Positions 47,380 through 56,855 of a stretch of 64,000 bases of DNA are shown here, piece by piece. The notes beneath the pieces were generated by a model. That model did no database searches and was not told the origin of the DNA. It was given only the letters and a program-made list of their open reading frames with translations. The DNA lies in the NCBI GenBank assembly GCA_022009815.1, contig CP091725.1:682001-746000 (forward strand). The letters are read 5' to 3'. The stretch comes from Bacteroidales bacterium (lineage in GTDB: Bacteria; Bacteroidota; Bacteroidia; Bacteroidales; Muribaculaceae). How positions within the stretch are numbered: the stretch's first letter is position 1; each line of letters begins with the position of its first letter. Both the position numbers and the translations under genes were made by a program.

Positions 47380-49159
47380 ATGATTCCAACAATCATAGCC
47401 ATCTATCTTTTCGCCGTAGGATACGGCATCTTCCGACGTTTCAACATGGGACTGGCACGCAACTCCCGAGGCCAGCAACTGCGGCGCTACCTCATCGCAG
47501 CCGTACAGGTTGTCATTCCGATGCTGCTCATGCGCCAAAGCTCATTCTCCCTGCCGGCTGTCTGCGCACTGCTGACTGCCACGCTGTGGATTGTCACCTA
47601 CAACGTCTTGTATGACAAAACCAACCGGCAGACGTCGCCCGACTACGACAACCACATGGACATCGCTTTCGGTATCTATATTTTCGGATGGCTGTCGGCT
47701 CTGCAAGGCATCACAGCAGCATTGTCGCCGGCGGCAGCAGGCATCGTCACAGGCCTTGCCGAAGCGGCAATCCTGATAATTCCGCTGGCTCATATCGGCT
47801 ACTATTCCGTTTACCGCACATGCATCGACGATGCAGGAATGATTCCCATGCTCGACACTTATGCATCGGAAACGGTCGAATATGTGCGGTCGCTTGGCAT
47901 TGTGAAGGTAGCGGCTGCAGTGGTCGGATTCTTTGCCCTGACCGCCGCTCTTATAGCCGCCAACTGGCAGACGGCATCGCCTGCCGACACCAAATGGTGG
48001 CTCTATGCCATCACCGCTGCGGTCTTCGTCTATTTCTCCGTCTACATCTGGAAACCACGCCACGGACTGTTTGTGCGCACCGGTGTGGTCAATCTGTATA
48101 TCGACGTGCGCGACTACTTCCGTGGCTCGCGCCGCTACCGCACCGGCATGGAGCAACGCCTGAGCGACCTCTCGGTGACGCGCAATGCAGAAGGCGGAAA
48201 GCCACACACCGTGCTGCTGGTGATCGGCGAGTCGGCATGCCGCGACTATATGAGTGCGTTCGAACCCGACCAGCCGTGGGAAACAACCCCATGGGAAACG
48301 GCTATGAGCCGCGACAGGCGTCATTTCTCGTTTCCGCAACGCATACTCATGCGCCATGCAGACCGTCCCGGCGCTGGAACGGGCTTTGACCGAACGCAGC
48401 CAATACAACAACCGTGAGTTTTCCGACTCTGTGTCGGTTATCGACATCGCGCGCAAGGCAGGTTACCGCACAAGCTGGTTCAGCAATCAGGGGCATATCG
48501 GAATGAACGACACGTCGGCAACTCTCGTGGCTTCAACCTCCGACCGCGCTGAGTGGACTCTTAGTTCGGTCGAGGCGCAATATGACTCTTCACTCATCGA
48601 CTTTCTCGACACGATTGACCCCACGGTCGACAATTTCGTTGTGCTGCACCTGATAGGCAGCCATTTCAACTATGAGAACCGCTATCCGGAATCTTACGCC
48701 AAAGCCAACGGGCTGCGCACCGACTTGGGCGATGTGGAATGCTACCGCAACTCCATCCACTTCACCGACAGCGTATTGCAGAAAGCCTTTGAAAAAGCGA
48801 GCCAACGCCTCAACCTCGAAGCGATGGTCTACTGCTCCGACCACGGAGGCATCCCCGACATGCGACGGTCGCCGCGCTTCCTCGGCTTCAAGATGGTGCG
48901 CATTCCGCTATGGACTTACCTGTCCGACAGCTACATCGACCGCCATCCCGCCGTGGCGAAGGCTCTCGTCGACAACCGCGACCGATATTTCACCAACGAC
49001 TTGCTCTACGACCTTATGTGCGGAATCTTCGACATCCGGTCAAACCACTACGACCCTTCGCAGTCGCTGGCGTCAGCCGACTATTGCCACCAACGCTCCG
49101 ACATGCTGACATACGACAACCGCATCCGTGTGGCCGACGATGATTTGGACAAGGCATAA
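47380..49159 (+). CDS. Phosphoethanolamine-transferase-like membrane sulfatase-fold enzyme (frameshifted)
   Basis: About 592 residues after bridging a break near 48338 (one extra base; the next frame reads NAYSCAMQTVPALERAL). The N-terminal ~230 residues hold about five membrane helices; the C-terminal domain is an alkaline-phosphatase-type fold. The nucleophile motif is VLLVIGESACRDYMSAF, with Ser where EptA has Thr in GET; later motifs are LHLIGSHFNYENRYPE and the metal site YCSDHGGIPD. EptA-like enzymes move phosphoethanolamine from phosphatidylethanolamine to lipid A or glycans at the periplasmic face. Acceptor unknown. Its last codons form part of a 35-bp sequence repeated after the Fic gene. 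Confidence 0.83.
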
Positions 49160-49182
49160 GCCGGAAAATCAAAATTTCAAGC
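49148..49182 (+). repeat. 35-bp direct repeat, left copy (flanks the Fic cassette)
   Basis: The 35 bp starting GACAAGGCATAAGCCGG and ending TTTCAAGC are identical to 50599-50633. The left copy covers the last codons and stop of the transferase gene. Confidence 0.92.
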
Positions 49183-49214
49183 AAAACAGTGCATTTTTAG
49201 ATGACTTTCCTTGG

Positions 49215-49249
49215 TTATGCGACAAAATTTGCCCATTTTTGTCGCATAA
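49215..49249 (+). promoter_or_regulatory. 13-bp perfect inverted repeat, likely operator of fic
   Basis: TTATGCGACAAAA (49215-49227) and TTTTGTCGCATAA (49237-49249) are perfect inverted repeats with a 9-bp spacer. A further TGCGAC half-site follows at 49252-49257. The Fic start codon is at 49273, so a protein bound here would cover the promoter or early transcript. The short distance and lack of a T-run make a terminator unlikely. Confidence 0.65.
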
Positions 49250-49272
49250 TTTGCGACGTTATTCCAAAATAA

Positions 49273-50598
49273 ATGTCGCTTCAAGCAAAATTTGATGTCA
49301 TGTACATACACGAAAGAGACAATTGGACAGCATTCAGATGGGATGCATCAGCGCTTACGGCACACCTTGAAAACGTGAACCGCAAGCAGGGTCTGCTATA
49401 TGGCAGACTCGCCTCTCTTGGCTTCGACAGCAAACTGAAGGCAATGGCGGAAAACCTGACCTATGATGTGGTGTATTCATCTGAAATTGAAGGCATACGC
49501 CTGAACGCCGACGAAGTGCGCTCCTCCATTGCCCGAAAACTTGGCATCAAGAACGTCAAGCAAACGGCTCCATCCCATTATGTGGAATCAGTGGTCGCGG
49601 TGATGCTCGAAGCCATAAGCAATTACAAACAGCCATTGACCAAAGAGAAACTATGCGCATGGCAAGCAGCGTTTTTCCCGACTGGCTTCAGCGAGGGCTC
49701 GCGGATTGAAGTGGGGAAATACCGCACCAGCGAGGAACATATCATATCAGGAATGTTCGGCAGAGAGAAAGTGCACTATATAGCCCCGTCGCCCGACCGT
49801 GTGGATGCCGAGATGCAGAAGTTTATTGAATGGTTCAACAAAGAAGACAACGCAGGCTCTGTAATCCGCTCCGCCATCGCCCACCTCTGGTTTGTGAGCA
49901 TCCATCCATTTGAGGACGGAAACGGACGGCTGGCACGCATACTCTCCGACATGCTGCTGGCAAGGGCTGACAAGAGCGAGTTTCGCTTCTACAACATATC
50001 ATCGCAAATAAACAAGGACAAAAACCACTACTATGACATCTTGGAGAATACTCAACGTGGCAACGGAGATGTTACAGAATGGATTCTATGGTATGCCGAC
50101 ACTCTATCCGCGGCTCTCAATGAGGCGGAAACAATCGTCAGCACCGTCCTTAACAAAAGTTTGTTTTGGCAGAATGCTGCTTCACTGTCGCTGACCCAAC
50201 GACAAACCGATGTGCTGAACATTTTTCTTGACGGCTATGAGGCAAAAATAACATCCAAGATGTGGGCTTCGCTTGCAAAATGCTCCAAAGACACTGCAAT
50301 CCGCGACATCAATGACCTTGTAGGCAAAGGCGTCCTGCGCGAAGACATTCCCGGAGCAAAACGACCAAGCTTCTCTATTGTTTATAGTCCCGACGACATT
50401 TCAAGGTTTTTCTCCGACATCAGAATAGAGGTCGACAACAACGCCTACTACCTAAACGCGACCTATAAGGGAGCGGCGCACGTGAAAGAACGGATATTGC
50501 CTTTGGACGCTGAAAGATTTAAAAATGGCGACTTGCCCTTGGCAAACCTTATTGCAAAATACTGCTCATATCTATCCGGCAGCATATTATTTTCATAA
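49273..50598 (+). CDS. Fic-domain protein (DUF4172 N-terminus, winged-helix C-terminus)
   Basis: 441 residues. Fic proteins transfer AMP or another nucleotide part to Ser, Thr or Tyr of a target. The active-site motif HPFEDGNGRLAR (about residues 213-224) is complete. An inhibitory-helix motif SSEIEG (SxxxEG, about 70-75) lies N-terminal, marking a class II self-inhibited enzyme. The N-terminal ~80 residues look like DUF4172 (WTAFRWDASALTAHL). The C-terminal region (LSLTQRQTDVLNIFL, then KDTAIRDINDLVGKGVLRED) is a winged helix that could bind the palindrome upstream of the gene. There is no separate antitoxin gene. The gene is bracketed by 35-bp direct repeats. Confidence 0.92.
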   Translation: MSLQAKFDVMYIHERDNWTAFRWDASALTAHLENVNRKQGLLYGRLASLGFDSKLKAMAENLTYDVVYSSEIEGIRLNADEVRSSIARKLGIKNVKQTAPSHYVESVVAVMLEAISNYKQPLTKEKLCAWQAAFFPTGFSEGSRIEVGKYRTSEEHIISGMFGREKVHYIAPSPDRVDAEMQKFIEWFNKEDNAGSVIRSAIAHLWFVSIHPFEDGNGRLARILSDMLLARADKSEFRFYNISSQINKDKNHYYDILENTQRGNGDVTEWILWYADTLSAALNEAETIVSTVLNKSLFWQNAASLSLTQRQTDVLNIFLDGYEAKITSKMWASLAKCSKDTAIRDINDLVGKGVLREDIPGAKRPSFSIVYSPDDISRFFSDIRIEVDNNAYYLNATYKGAAHVKERILPLDAERFKNGDLPLANLIAKYCSYLSGSILFS

Positions 50599-50633
50599 GA
50601 CAAGGCATAAGCCGGAAAATCAAAATTTCAAGC
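50599..50633 (+). repeat. 35-bp direct repeat, right copy
   Basis: Identical to 49148-49182. It begins directly at the Fic stop codon (TAA ends at 50598) and leads into the pyrG promoter region. A shorter diverged copy (CGGAAAATCAAAATTTCAAGC) lies at 50693-50713. Confidence 0.92.
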
Positions 50634-50750
50634 TGCTTGATTTTGTTTTTCTCTCGCCTTGCACTATCTGTTGGATAAGACAGGCTGCGGCTCGGAAAAT
50701 CAAAATTTCAAGCAAGCTTGATTTTGTTTTTCTCTCGCCTTGCACTATCT
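50613..50750 (+). repeat. Duplicated pyrG promoter segment (two ~57-bp units, offset 80-81 bp)
   Basis: 50613-50669 and 50693-50750 both run from CGGAAAATCAAAATTTCAAGC to TTTCTCTCGCCTTGCACTATCT with one base of difference in length. Only the second unit continues into a full TATCTTTG box; the first reads TATCTGTTG. Confidence 0.85.
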
Positions 50751-50753
50751 TTG
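50723..50753 (+). promoter_or_regulatory. Promoter of pyrG-yidC
   Basis: TTTG (50723-50726) and TATCTTTG (50746-50753) are 19 bp apart and end 20 bp before the GTG start of pyrG. Confidence 0.8.
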
Positions 50754-50773
50754 CAAAAAAATTAATAATCAGA

Positions 50774-52402
50774 GTGGAAACGAAATATATCTTCGTAACG
50801 GGAGGCGTGGTTTCTTCGCTTGGAAAAGGAATCATTTCTTCCTCATTGGCGCGATTGCTGCTTTCGCGCGGTTTTAGAGTGACTATCCAAAAGTTTGACC
50901 CGTATATCAACATCGATCCGGGCACATTGAACCCCTACGAGCATGGCGAATGCTATGTGACTGTCGACGGCCACGAGGCCGACCTCGACCTCGGTCACTA
51001 TGAGCGTTTCACCAACGTCCACACTACTCGCGCGAACAACATCACCACCGGACGTATCTACCAAAGCGTCATCGACAAGGAGCGCCGCGGAGACTATCTC
51101 GGCAAGACGGTGCAGATTATCCCTCACATCACCGATGAAATCAAACGCAACGTGAAATTGCTCGGTAACACCGGCAAATACGATTTCGTAATCACGGAAA
51201 TCGGCGGCACCGTGGGCGACATCGAGTCGCTGCCGTTTCTCGAGAGCATGCGTCAGCTGAAATGGGAGCTTGGCTCTAACTGCATCTGCATCCACTTGAC
51301 CTACGTGCCGTTCCTCAACGCCGCAAAGGAGTTGAAGACGAAGCCTACGCAACACTCTGTAAAGCAACTGCAAGAGGTGGGCATCCAGCCCGACGTGCTT
51401 ATCCTGCGCACAGAAAAGGAAATCCCGACAGCAATGCGCCGCAAGGTGGCGTTGTTCTGCAACGTGTCGCCCGACGCTGTCATCCAATCCATCGACATGC
51501 CGAGCATCTACGAGGTGCCGATGGGCATGCACGACCAGCATCTCGACGAGATTATCCTGAAAAAAACCAACACTCCATACGAGGGCGAGCCCGACATGAG
51601 TCAGTGGAAAAACTTCCTCGACAAGATGAACAATGCCACAGAGACTGTCACAATCGGTCTTGTGGGCAAATATGTCGAGCTTCAGGACGCATACAAGTCA
51701 ATCAACGAGGCGTTGTTCCAAGCAGCCACCTACAACAACCGCCGTCTCAAGCTCGTGAGCATCCACTCCGAGAAGGTGAACGACGACAACGTGGAGTCAC
51801 TGCTCAAGGACATGGACGGCGTGATTGTGGCTCCGGGATTCGGTCAGCGTGGCATCGAAGGCAAATTCTCTGCGCTTAAATGGTGCCGTGAGCACGACAA
51901 GCCTACATTCGGCATCTGCCTGGGCATGCAGTGCATGGTGATTGAGTACGCTCGCAACGTGCTCGGACTGAAGGATGCAAACAGCACCGAGATGAACCCG
52001 CAGACTCCTTACAACGTCATCGACCTTATGGAGGAACAGAAGAGCATCTCCAACATGGGCGGCACTATGCGTCTGGGCGCATACGACTGCGTGCTCAAAG
52101 CCGGTTCGAAAGCGGCTGAGGCTTACGGCTCAACACACATCAGCGAGCGTCATCGCCACCGCTTTGAATTCAACGAGGAATTCCGCAAGCAATTTGAGGA
52201 CGCCGGCATGAAATGTGTTGGCGAAAACCCTGACACACACTTGGTTGAAGTCGTTGAGATTCCAGAAAAGAAATGGTATATCGGCACACAGTATCACCCT
52301 GAGTACAGCAGCACGGTGCTTTCTCCAAACCCGCTGTTCCTCAGCTTCGTGAAAGCCGCCATCGACAATCAAAGAAATAAAATAAATAACAGAAGAAAAT
52401 AA
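50774..52402 (+). CDS. pyrG: CTP synthase
   Basis: 542 residues from a GTG start at 50774; an ATG-initiated reading upstream would run through duplicated promoter DNA and is rejected. It aminates UTP to CTP using ATP and glutamine. The synthase domain opens with KYIFVTGGVVSSLGKGI (P-loop) and DPYINIDPGTLNPYEHGE. The C-terminal glutaminase domain (about 290-535) has the nucleophile elbow FGICLGMQCMVIEYAR and the catalytic His/Glu in GTQYHPEYSS. Length is typical. yidC starts within the stop codon (TAATG), so the two are coupled. Confidence 0.98.
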   Translation: METKYIFVTGGVVSSLGKGIISSSLARLLLSRGFRVTIQKFDPYINIDPGTLNPYEHGECYVTVDGHEADLDLGHYERFTNVHTTRANNITTGRIYQSVIDKERRGDYLGKTVQIIPHITDEIKRNVKLLGNTGKYDFVITEIGGTVGDIESLPFLESMRQLKWELGSNCICIHLTYVPFLNAAKELKTKPTQHSVKQLQEVGIQPDVLILRTEKEIPTAMRRKVALFCNVSPDAVIQSIDMPSIYEVPMGMHDQHLDEIILKKTNTPYEGEPDMSQWKNFLDKMNNATETVTIGLVGKYVELQDAYKSINEALFQAATYNNRRLKLVSIHSEKVNDDNVESLLKDMDGVIVAPGFGQRGIEGKFSALKWCREHDKPTFGICLGMQCMVIEYARNVLGLKDANSTEMNPQTPYNVIDLMEEQKSISNMGGTMRLGAYDCVLKAGSKAAEAYGSTHISERHRHRFEFNEEFRKQFEDAGMKCVGENPDTHLVEVVEIPEKKWYIGTQYHPEYSSTVLSPNPLFLSFVKAAIDNQRNKINNRRK

Positions 52403-54485
52403 TGGACAAAAACACGATTCTCGGCTTGTTGCTGATGGGTGTGGTAATCTTCGGATTCTCAATGCTCAACTCGGGCGACGACCAAAGCAACCAGCCGACA
52501 ACCGAAAAGACTGAAAAGGCTGACGCAAAACAGGCCACAACCGACATTGCCGACAGCCTCAACGCCAACGAGCTTGCCCGCATCAAGACCATCGTGCGCC
52601 AATACGGCAAGCAGGACGGCGACAAGATGGTGCTGACAAACGACAATGTGAGTTTCACCGTCGCTTCCGACAGCCTTACCGGCTCGGTTATGATGGACGG
52701 CAATATGACCGTGGCTCTCTCTGATTTGCAGCACGCTCCGTCGGCCGACAACCGCCTGCTCTACAACGCGGCGATGAAGAAGGTGCGCGACGCCGCCGAA
52801 AATGTGGCTAAATACTCCGACTTCGTGCAGTTTGTTGGCGGTGGAAACAAGACCGTAAAACTTGAGAACGAGCTGCTGACGCTCGACCTCTCTTCGAAAG
52901 GCGGACAAATAGCGAAGGCTACGCTGAAGAAATACAACGCTTTCCAACATGGAAAAGATGGCAACTGCGTGCTTTTCGACAGCAAGCACAACTCTTACGG
53001 CTTCGCCATCAACACCGACACACACCGTTTCGACACCAAGGAGTTCAACTTCACTCCGGTGCAGGAAACGACTCTACGGTGCTGATGAAACTCGACTTCG
53101 GAAAGGGCGTTTACTTCGGCATCCGATATACGCTTCCTAAAAACAGCTATCTCGTGCGTATGGAGGTGGTGCAGCAGAACATGGCTGCCGTTATCTCTTC
53201 CAACGTGTCGACTATGGACTTTGAATGGAACCAGAAGATGATGCGCCACGAGAAAGGTCAGACTTTCGAGGAACGCAACAGTGGTGTGTTCTACAAATTT
53301 TCGGGCGACAACGTGGAGAACCTCAGCGAGACAAGCAACGACGAGGATAAGACCAACAACCACTTGAAATGGGTGGCGTTCAAATACCAGTTCTTCTCTT
53401 GCGTGCTTATCGCCGACCAGCACTTCATCGGAGCCGCTCCTATGAAAAGCGCTGTCATCGACAAGAACAGCGAAGAGCACAACGACTTCCTCAAAGACGT
53501 GTCGTTCAACAGTTCGCTTGAATACAACGTAAACAATCCGAAACCGGCGGCGTTCAACTTCTTCCTCGGCCCGAACGAGTACAAACTGCTCTCGTCGTTT
53601 GACGACAAGATCTCGCCCGATGAGGATTTGGAACTCACTCGCCTGATTCCGCTTGGATGGTCAATGTTCCGCTGGATAAACACTTGCATCATCATCCCTA
53701 TCTTCAACTTCTTGGGAACGATGAACCTTAACTACGGAATCATCATCCTGCTGCTCACAATCTTCATCAAACTCGTGCTCTTCCCGCTCACCTATAAGAG
53801 CTTCTCTTCACAGGCGAAGATGCGCGTGCTCGCTCCCGACATCAAGGAAATCAACGATAAATACCCTGGCAACGAAAACGCGATGAAGCGCCAGCAGAAG
53901 ATGATGGAGCTTTACAACCGCGCGGGCGCCAACCCGATGAGCGGATGTCTGCCGTTGATTCTGCAAATGCCAGTCTACGTGGCTATGTTCTCATTCCTGC
54001 CTTCATGCATCGAGTTGCGCGGAGAGTCGTTCCTTTGGGCTTCCGACCTGTCGGCGCCCGACATGATTCTCGAATGGGATGCAAACATCCCTGTCATCAA
54101 CTGGATTTTTGGACACCATCTGAGTCTCTTCTGCTTGCTGATGACGGGTGTGAACATCATCTACACCTACCTCAACATGCAGGCAAACCCGAGCAACAAC
54201 CAGATGCCGGGAATGAAGTGGATGATGTACCTGATGCCGGTGATGTTCCTCGTGTTCTTCAACGACTATGGAGCCGGTTTGAGCTACTACTACTTCATCT
54301 CTCTGCTCATCACAATCGCTCAGACATACGCTTTCCGATTCATCATCAAGGAAGACAAGGTGCGCGCCAAGATGGCTGAAAACGCCAAGAAACCGCGCAA
54401 GAAGAGCGGATTCATGGCTCGCCTCGAGGCTGCCCAGAAACGACAGGAGGCGATGCTCCGCGAACAGCAGAAACGCAAGAAATAA
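52402..54485 (+). CDS. yidC: Membrane protein insertase YidC (frameshifted)
   Basis: About 694 residues after bridging one break near 53066, where one A is missing in GGAAACG; the next frame continues DSTVLMKLDFGKGVYFG. YidC inserts and folds inner-membrane proteins, alone or with SecYEG. Seen: N-terminal helix (LLLMGVVIFGFSML), a large periplasmic domain (about 60-360), then the conserved Oxa1 core with LNYGIIILLLTIFIKLVLFP, GCLPLILQMPVYVAMFSFLP and later helices, and a basic tail (KKPRKKSGFMAR). It is essential, so the break is very probably a sequence error. Two hairpins follow the gene. Confidence 0.95.
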
Positions 54486-54519
54486 TTCTGACTATTGCCC
54501 TGCGGCAATACTTTTATAA

Positions 54520-54560
54520 CCAAAAGGACTGACACCCCGTGCCAGTCCTTTTGGTCTATA
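54520..54560 (+). terminator. Terminator of pyrG-yidC
   Basis: CCAAAAGGACTG and CAGTCCTTTTGG form a perfect 12-bp stem with an 11-base loop. A smaller hairpin (TATTGCC/GGCAATA, 54494-54511) precedes it. Confidence 0.85.
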
Positions 54561-54673
54561 TATGCTCAACGTAAAAAAGACGGAATACGCGAGCTCTGCG
54601 CCACGAAACAATGTCAACGCGCGATGCGGCTATTCCACCACAATCTTCCGTGTCTTGTCAGCCAAGGTGACCT

Positions 54674-55840
54674 CTACTTCGAAAAGCCCCTTATGTTGCT
54701 GAATTTATTCCAGTCTTCCGCCCGCGTATAGGCGGCAACAGATCCTTCCGGAACAATCAATTCGCAGTTAGTTTTATTGACTCCGTTAAACACTTTGAAG
54801 CCACACATTGGCGGAATTTCAGCCAACGATGTTATCTTCGACAAGTCGCTGCAATATGCGAAAGCATAATCCCCGATGCTCGTAATGCTGTTAGGCAATG
54901 TCAATTCGGTCAAGCCGCTGCAACCCCCGAAAGCACAATTCCCGATACTCGTCACGCTGTTGGGCAATGTCAGTTCAGTCAAGCCGCTGCAACCCCCGAA
55001 AGCACAATTCCCGATACTCGTCACGCTGTTGGGCAATGTTAGCTCGGTCAAGCCGCTGCAATATGCGAAAGCACCATCCCCAATGCTCTTCACGCTGTTG
55101 GGCAATGTCAGTTCAGTCAAGCCTGTGCAACCTTGGAAAGCATACCTTCCGATGCTCTTCACGCTGTTGGGCAATGTCAGTTCGGTCAAACCGCTGCAAC
55201 TATCGAAAGCATGATTCCCGATTCTCGTCACGCTGTTGGGCAATGTTAGCTCGGTCAAGCCACTGCAATATGCGAAAGCACCATCCCCAATGCTCTTCAC
55301 GCTGTTGGGCAATGTCAGTTCGGTCAAACCGCTGCAACCACAGAAAGCAAGACCATCGATTCTCGCCACGCTGTTCGGTATGACACTGTTTTTGCATCCT
55401 GCAATCAATGTGTTGGTTTTCTTATCAATTATTGAATTGCAATTATCACGGGAGTCATAGCGACTGTTTCCACTCTCTACTGTAATCTTTTCCAAGCCGC
55501 TGCAATCTGCGAAAGCACCATCCCCAATGCTCTTCACGCTGTTGGGCAATGTCAGTTCGGTCAAACCGCTGCAACCACAGAAAGCAAGACCATCGATTCT
55601 CGCCACGCTGTCAGGCAATGTAAGTTTGGTCAAGCTGCTGCAACCCTGGAAAGCCTCGCTATCAATTTTTTTTAATTTCTTTGGCATGACAATCTCTTCC
55701 AACTTGTCGCAACCTTTGAATGCCTCTTTGCAAATTTCCTCGACACGTTCGTCAATCTCGTAATATTTGTCTTTAAGTGCGGCTGCATCAACAAGTTTCT
55801 TATAGTCCTCACTGTACACCACTACATCCCTTTTTCCCAT
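54674..55840 (-). CDS. BspA-type leucine-rich repeat protein (LRR_5)
   Basis: 388 residues made of about eleven LRR_5 repeats of 23 residues with the pattern GLTELTLPNSVxSIGxxAFxxC. Several repeats are nearly identical at DNA level (69-bp period, about 54876-55380), pointing to recent expansion or gene conversion. An interruption near residues 120-150 (SGNSRYDSRDNCNSIIDKKT) is the usual insert of this family. The C-terminal cap has LAEIPPMCGFKVFNGVNKT. There is no signal peptide or lipobox from the start used, which is unusual because BspA proteins are normally surface adhesins; cytoplasmic location or a missed start are both possible. Ligand unknown. Confidence 0.85.
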   Translation of the reverse strand: MGKRDVVVYSEDYKKLVDAAALKDKYYEIDERVEEICKEAFKGCDKLEEIVMPKKLKKIDSEAFQGCSSLTKLTLPDSVARIDGLAFCGCSGLTELTLPNSVKSIGDGAFADCSGLEKITVESGNSRYDSRDNCNSIIDKKTNTLIAGCKNSVIPNSVARIDGLAFCGCSGLTELTLPNSVKSIGDGAFAYCSGLTELTLPNSVTRIGNHAFDSCSGLTELTLPNSVKSIGRYAFQGCTGLTELTLPNSVKSIGDGAFAYCSGLTELTLPNSVTSIGNCAFGGCSGLTELTLPNSVTSIGNCAFGGCSGLTELTLPNSITSIGDYAFAYCSDLSKITSLAEIPPMCGFKVFNGVNKTNCELIVPEGSVAAYTRAEDWNKFSNIRGFSK

Positions 55841-55949
55841 GATATATATATTTAGTTTATTTTAACAGCCTGCAAGATGGCGCAAGAACTCTTTTCCTCA
55901 CGCCTTCTTTTCCAAGCCTTTCTATTCGTTTATATTTTCACTTTTTTGC

Positions 55950-56653
55950 TTATAAACTCTTCACAAGTTTTTCCCAGTCTGACTTTGTCATATTTCCAGG
56001 CGACAGCGAGACGTTCTGGCAGCTGTTGAGCAAAATCAGATTGCTGTAATTCTCCAGACCTTTTATTCTTGCAAACCATTCTCTCCGACTTCGCATAAGC
56101 ACTATGACTTTCTCCTCTTCCATCGCGCTATAAATAAAATCGTCGACATACTTGCCAGACGGCAAGTCGAACGCCATTTTGTGTTTAGTGTGGTACGGGA
56201 AACATTCTATACAGAAAACTTTCTCTGAAATCTCGCATCCGCATGCTTTCTTCAATTTTCGCACGCGGTCTTTCCACCATTTATAGCCTAGATGGGACTC
56301 GCCTATCGCATTCACAACTGTTTCTGGATCACGCAGCCAAATGAACTTCTTGTTGATATGCCACAACTCCTCGCAAATCTCTTTCTCATAAATGTTGGAG
56401 AAAGCATTCTTACCGTTTGGCAGCACTGACACCGCCTGAATCGCGTTGCCGCAGCCCACAAAGTCAAATCTTTTTCGCTATGTCCAGGATTGCCATTAAG
56501 CAGATAGACCTTAGCCTCAGGATCGCCGTGATATGGTTCAGGAAGTGTGTCAAGCACAATCTTTGATTTAACAGCAGTCGTCAGGCTGTTGATTACTGGC
56601 TTGTCGCAATCGGCGACAGTGTCGCTAAGTGAAATGTTTAACCATGGATTCAT
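55950..56653 (-). CDS. Unrecognised protein with LLNxNPG motif (frameshifted)
   Basis: About 234 residues from ATG 56653, bridging one break near 56467 (one missing T). The N-terminal part NPWLNISLSDTVADCDKPVI, the strand-loop AKVYLLNGNPGHSEKD and the late VIVLMRSRREWFARI resemble a group of uncharacterised proteins distantly like uracil-DNA glycosylases (strand followed by NPG loop). That link is weak, and I see no clear glycosylase active-site His. Adjacent genes are a BspA repeat protein and an alpha/beta hydrolase-DUF1653 fusion. A TAATTTTG box lies 31 bp upstream on the minus strand. Confidence 0.55.
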
Positions 56654-56683
56654 AATAATTTTGCAATTTGTTTTTCGAATTTG

Positions 56684-56691
56684 CAAAATTA
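56684..56691 (-). promoter_or_regulatory. Promoter -7 box of the LLNxNPG gene
   Basis: On the minus strand TAATTTTG matches TAnnTTTG, 30 bp before the start at 56653. Confidence 0.6.
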
Positions 56692-56855
56692 ACAAACAAG
56701 AACATAATAATTACCCCCCCCCGTTAATTTTAGTTAATTATGTTGCAAAACATTTTCCCATAGGGTCGGCGCATTGGCGTGTTGCCGGTAAGAATAAATG
56801 ATGCCGAGAATATATCGCAGGGAGGTGCGCAATGTGTTCATACCCGTTCCCTTTT

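Noticed and set aside
50525..50773. Upstream ATG extension of pyrG
   Set aside because: The extension runs through the duplicated promoter region and the end of fic; the conserved CTP synthase N-terminus begins at the GTG at 50774.
53060..53085. Programmed frameshift in yidC
   Set aside because: No slippery heptamer followed by structure, the upstream product would stop without the insertase core, and many unrelated genes nearby show the same kind of break.
54876..55640. CRISPR-like regular repeats
   Set aside because: The repeats are contiguous coding LRR units without unique spacers and give a clean BspA protein on the minus strand.
56714..56722. Run of nine C as a phase-variable switch
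   Set aside because: It lies in intergenic DNA, not between a matched -33 and -7 pair or inside a coding region; a similar C8 run at 39234 is also in empty sequence.
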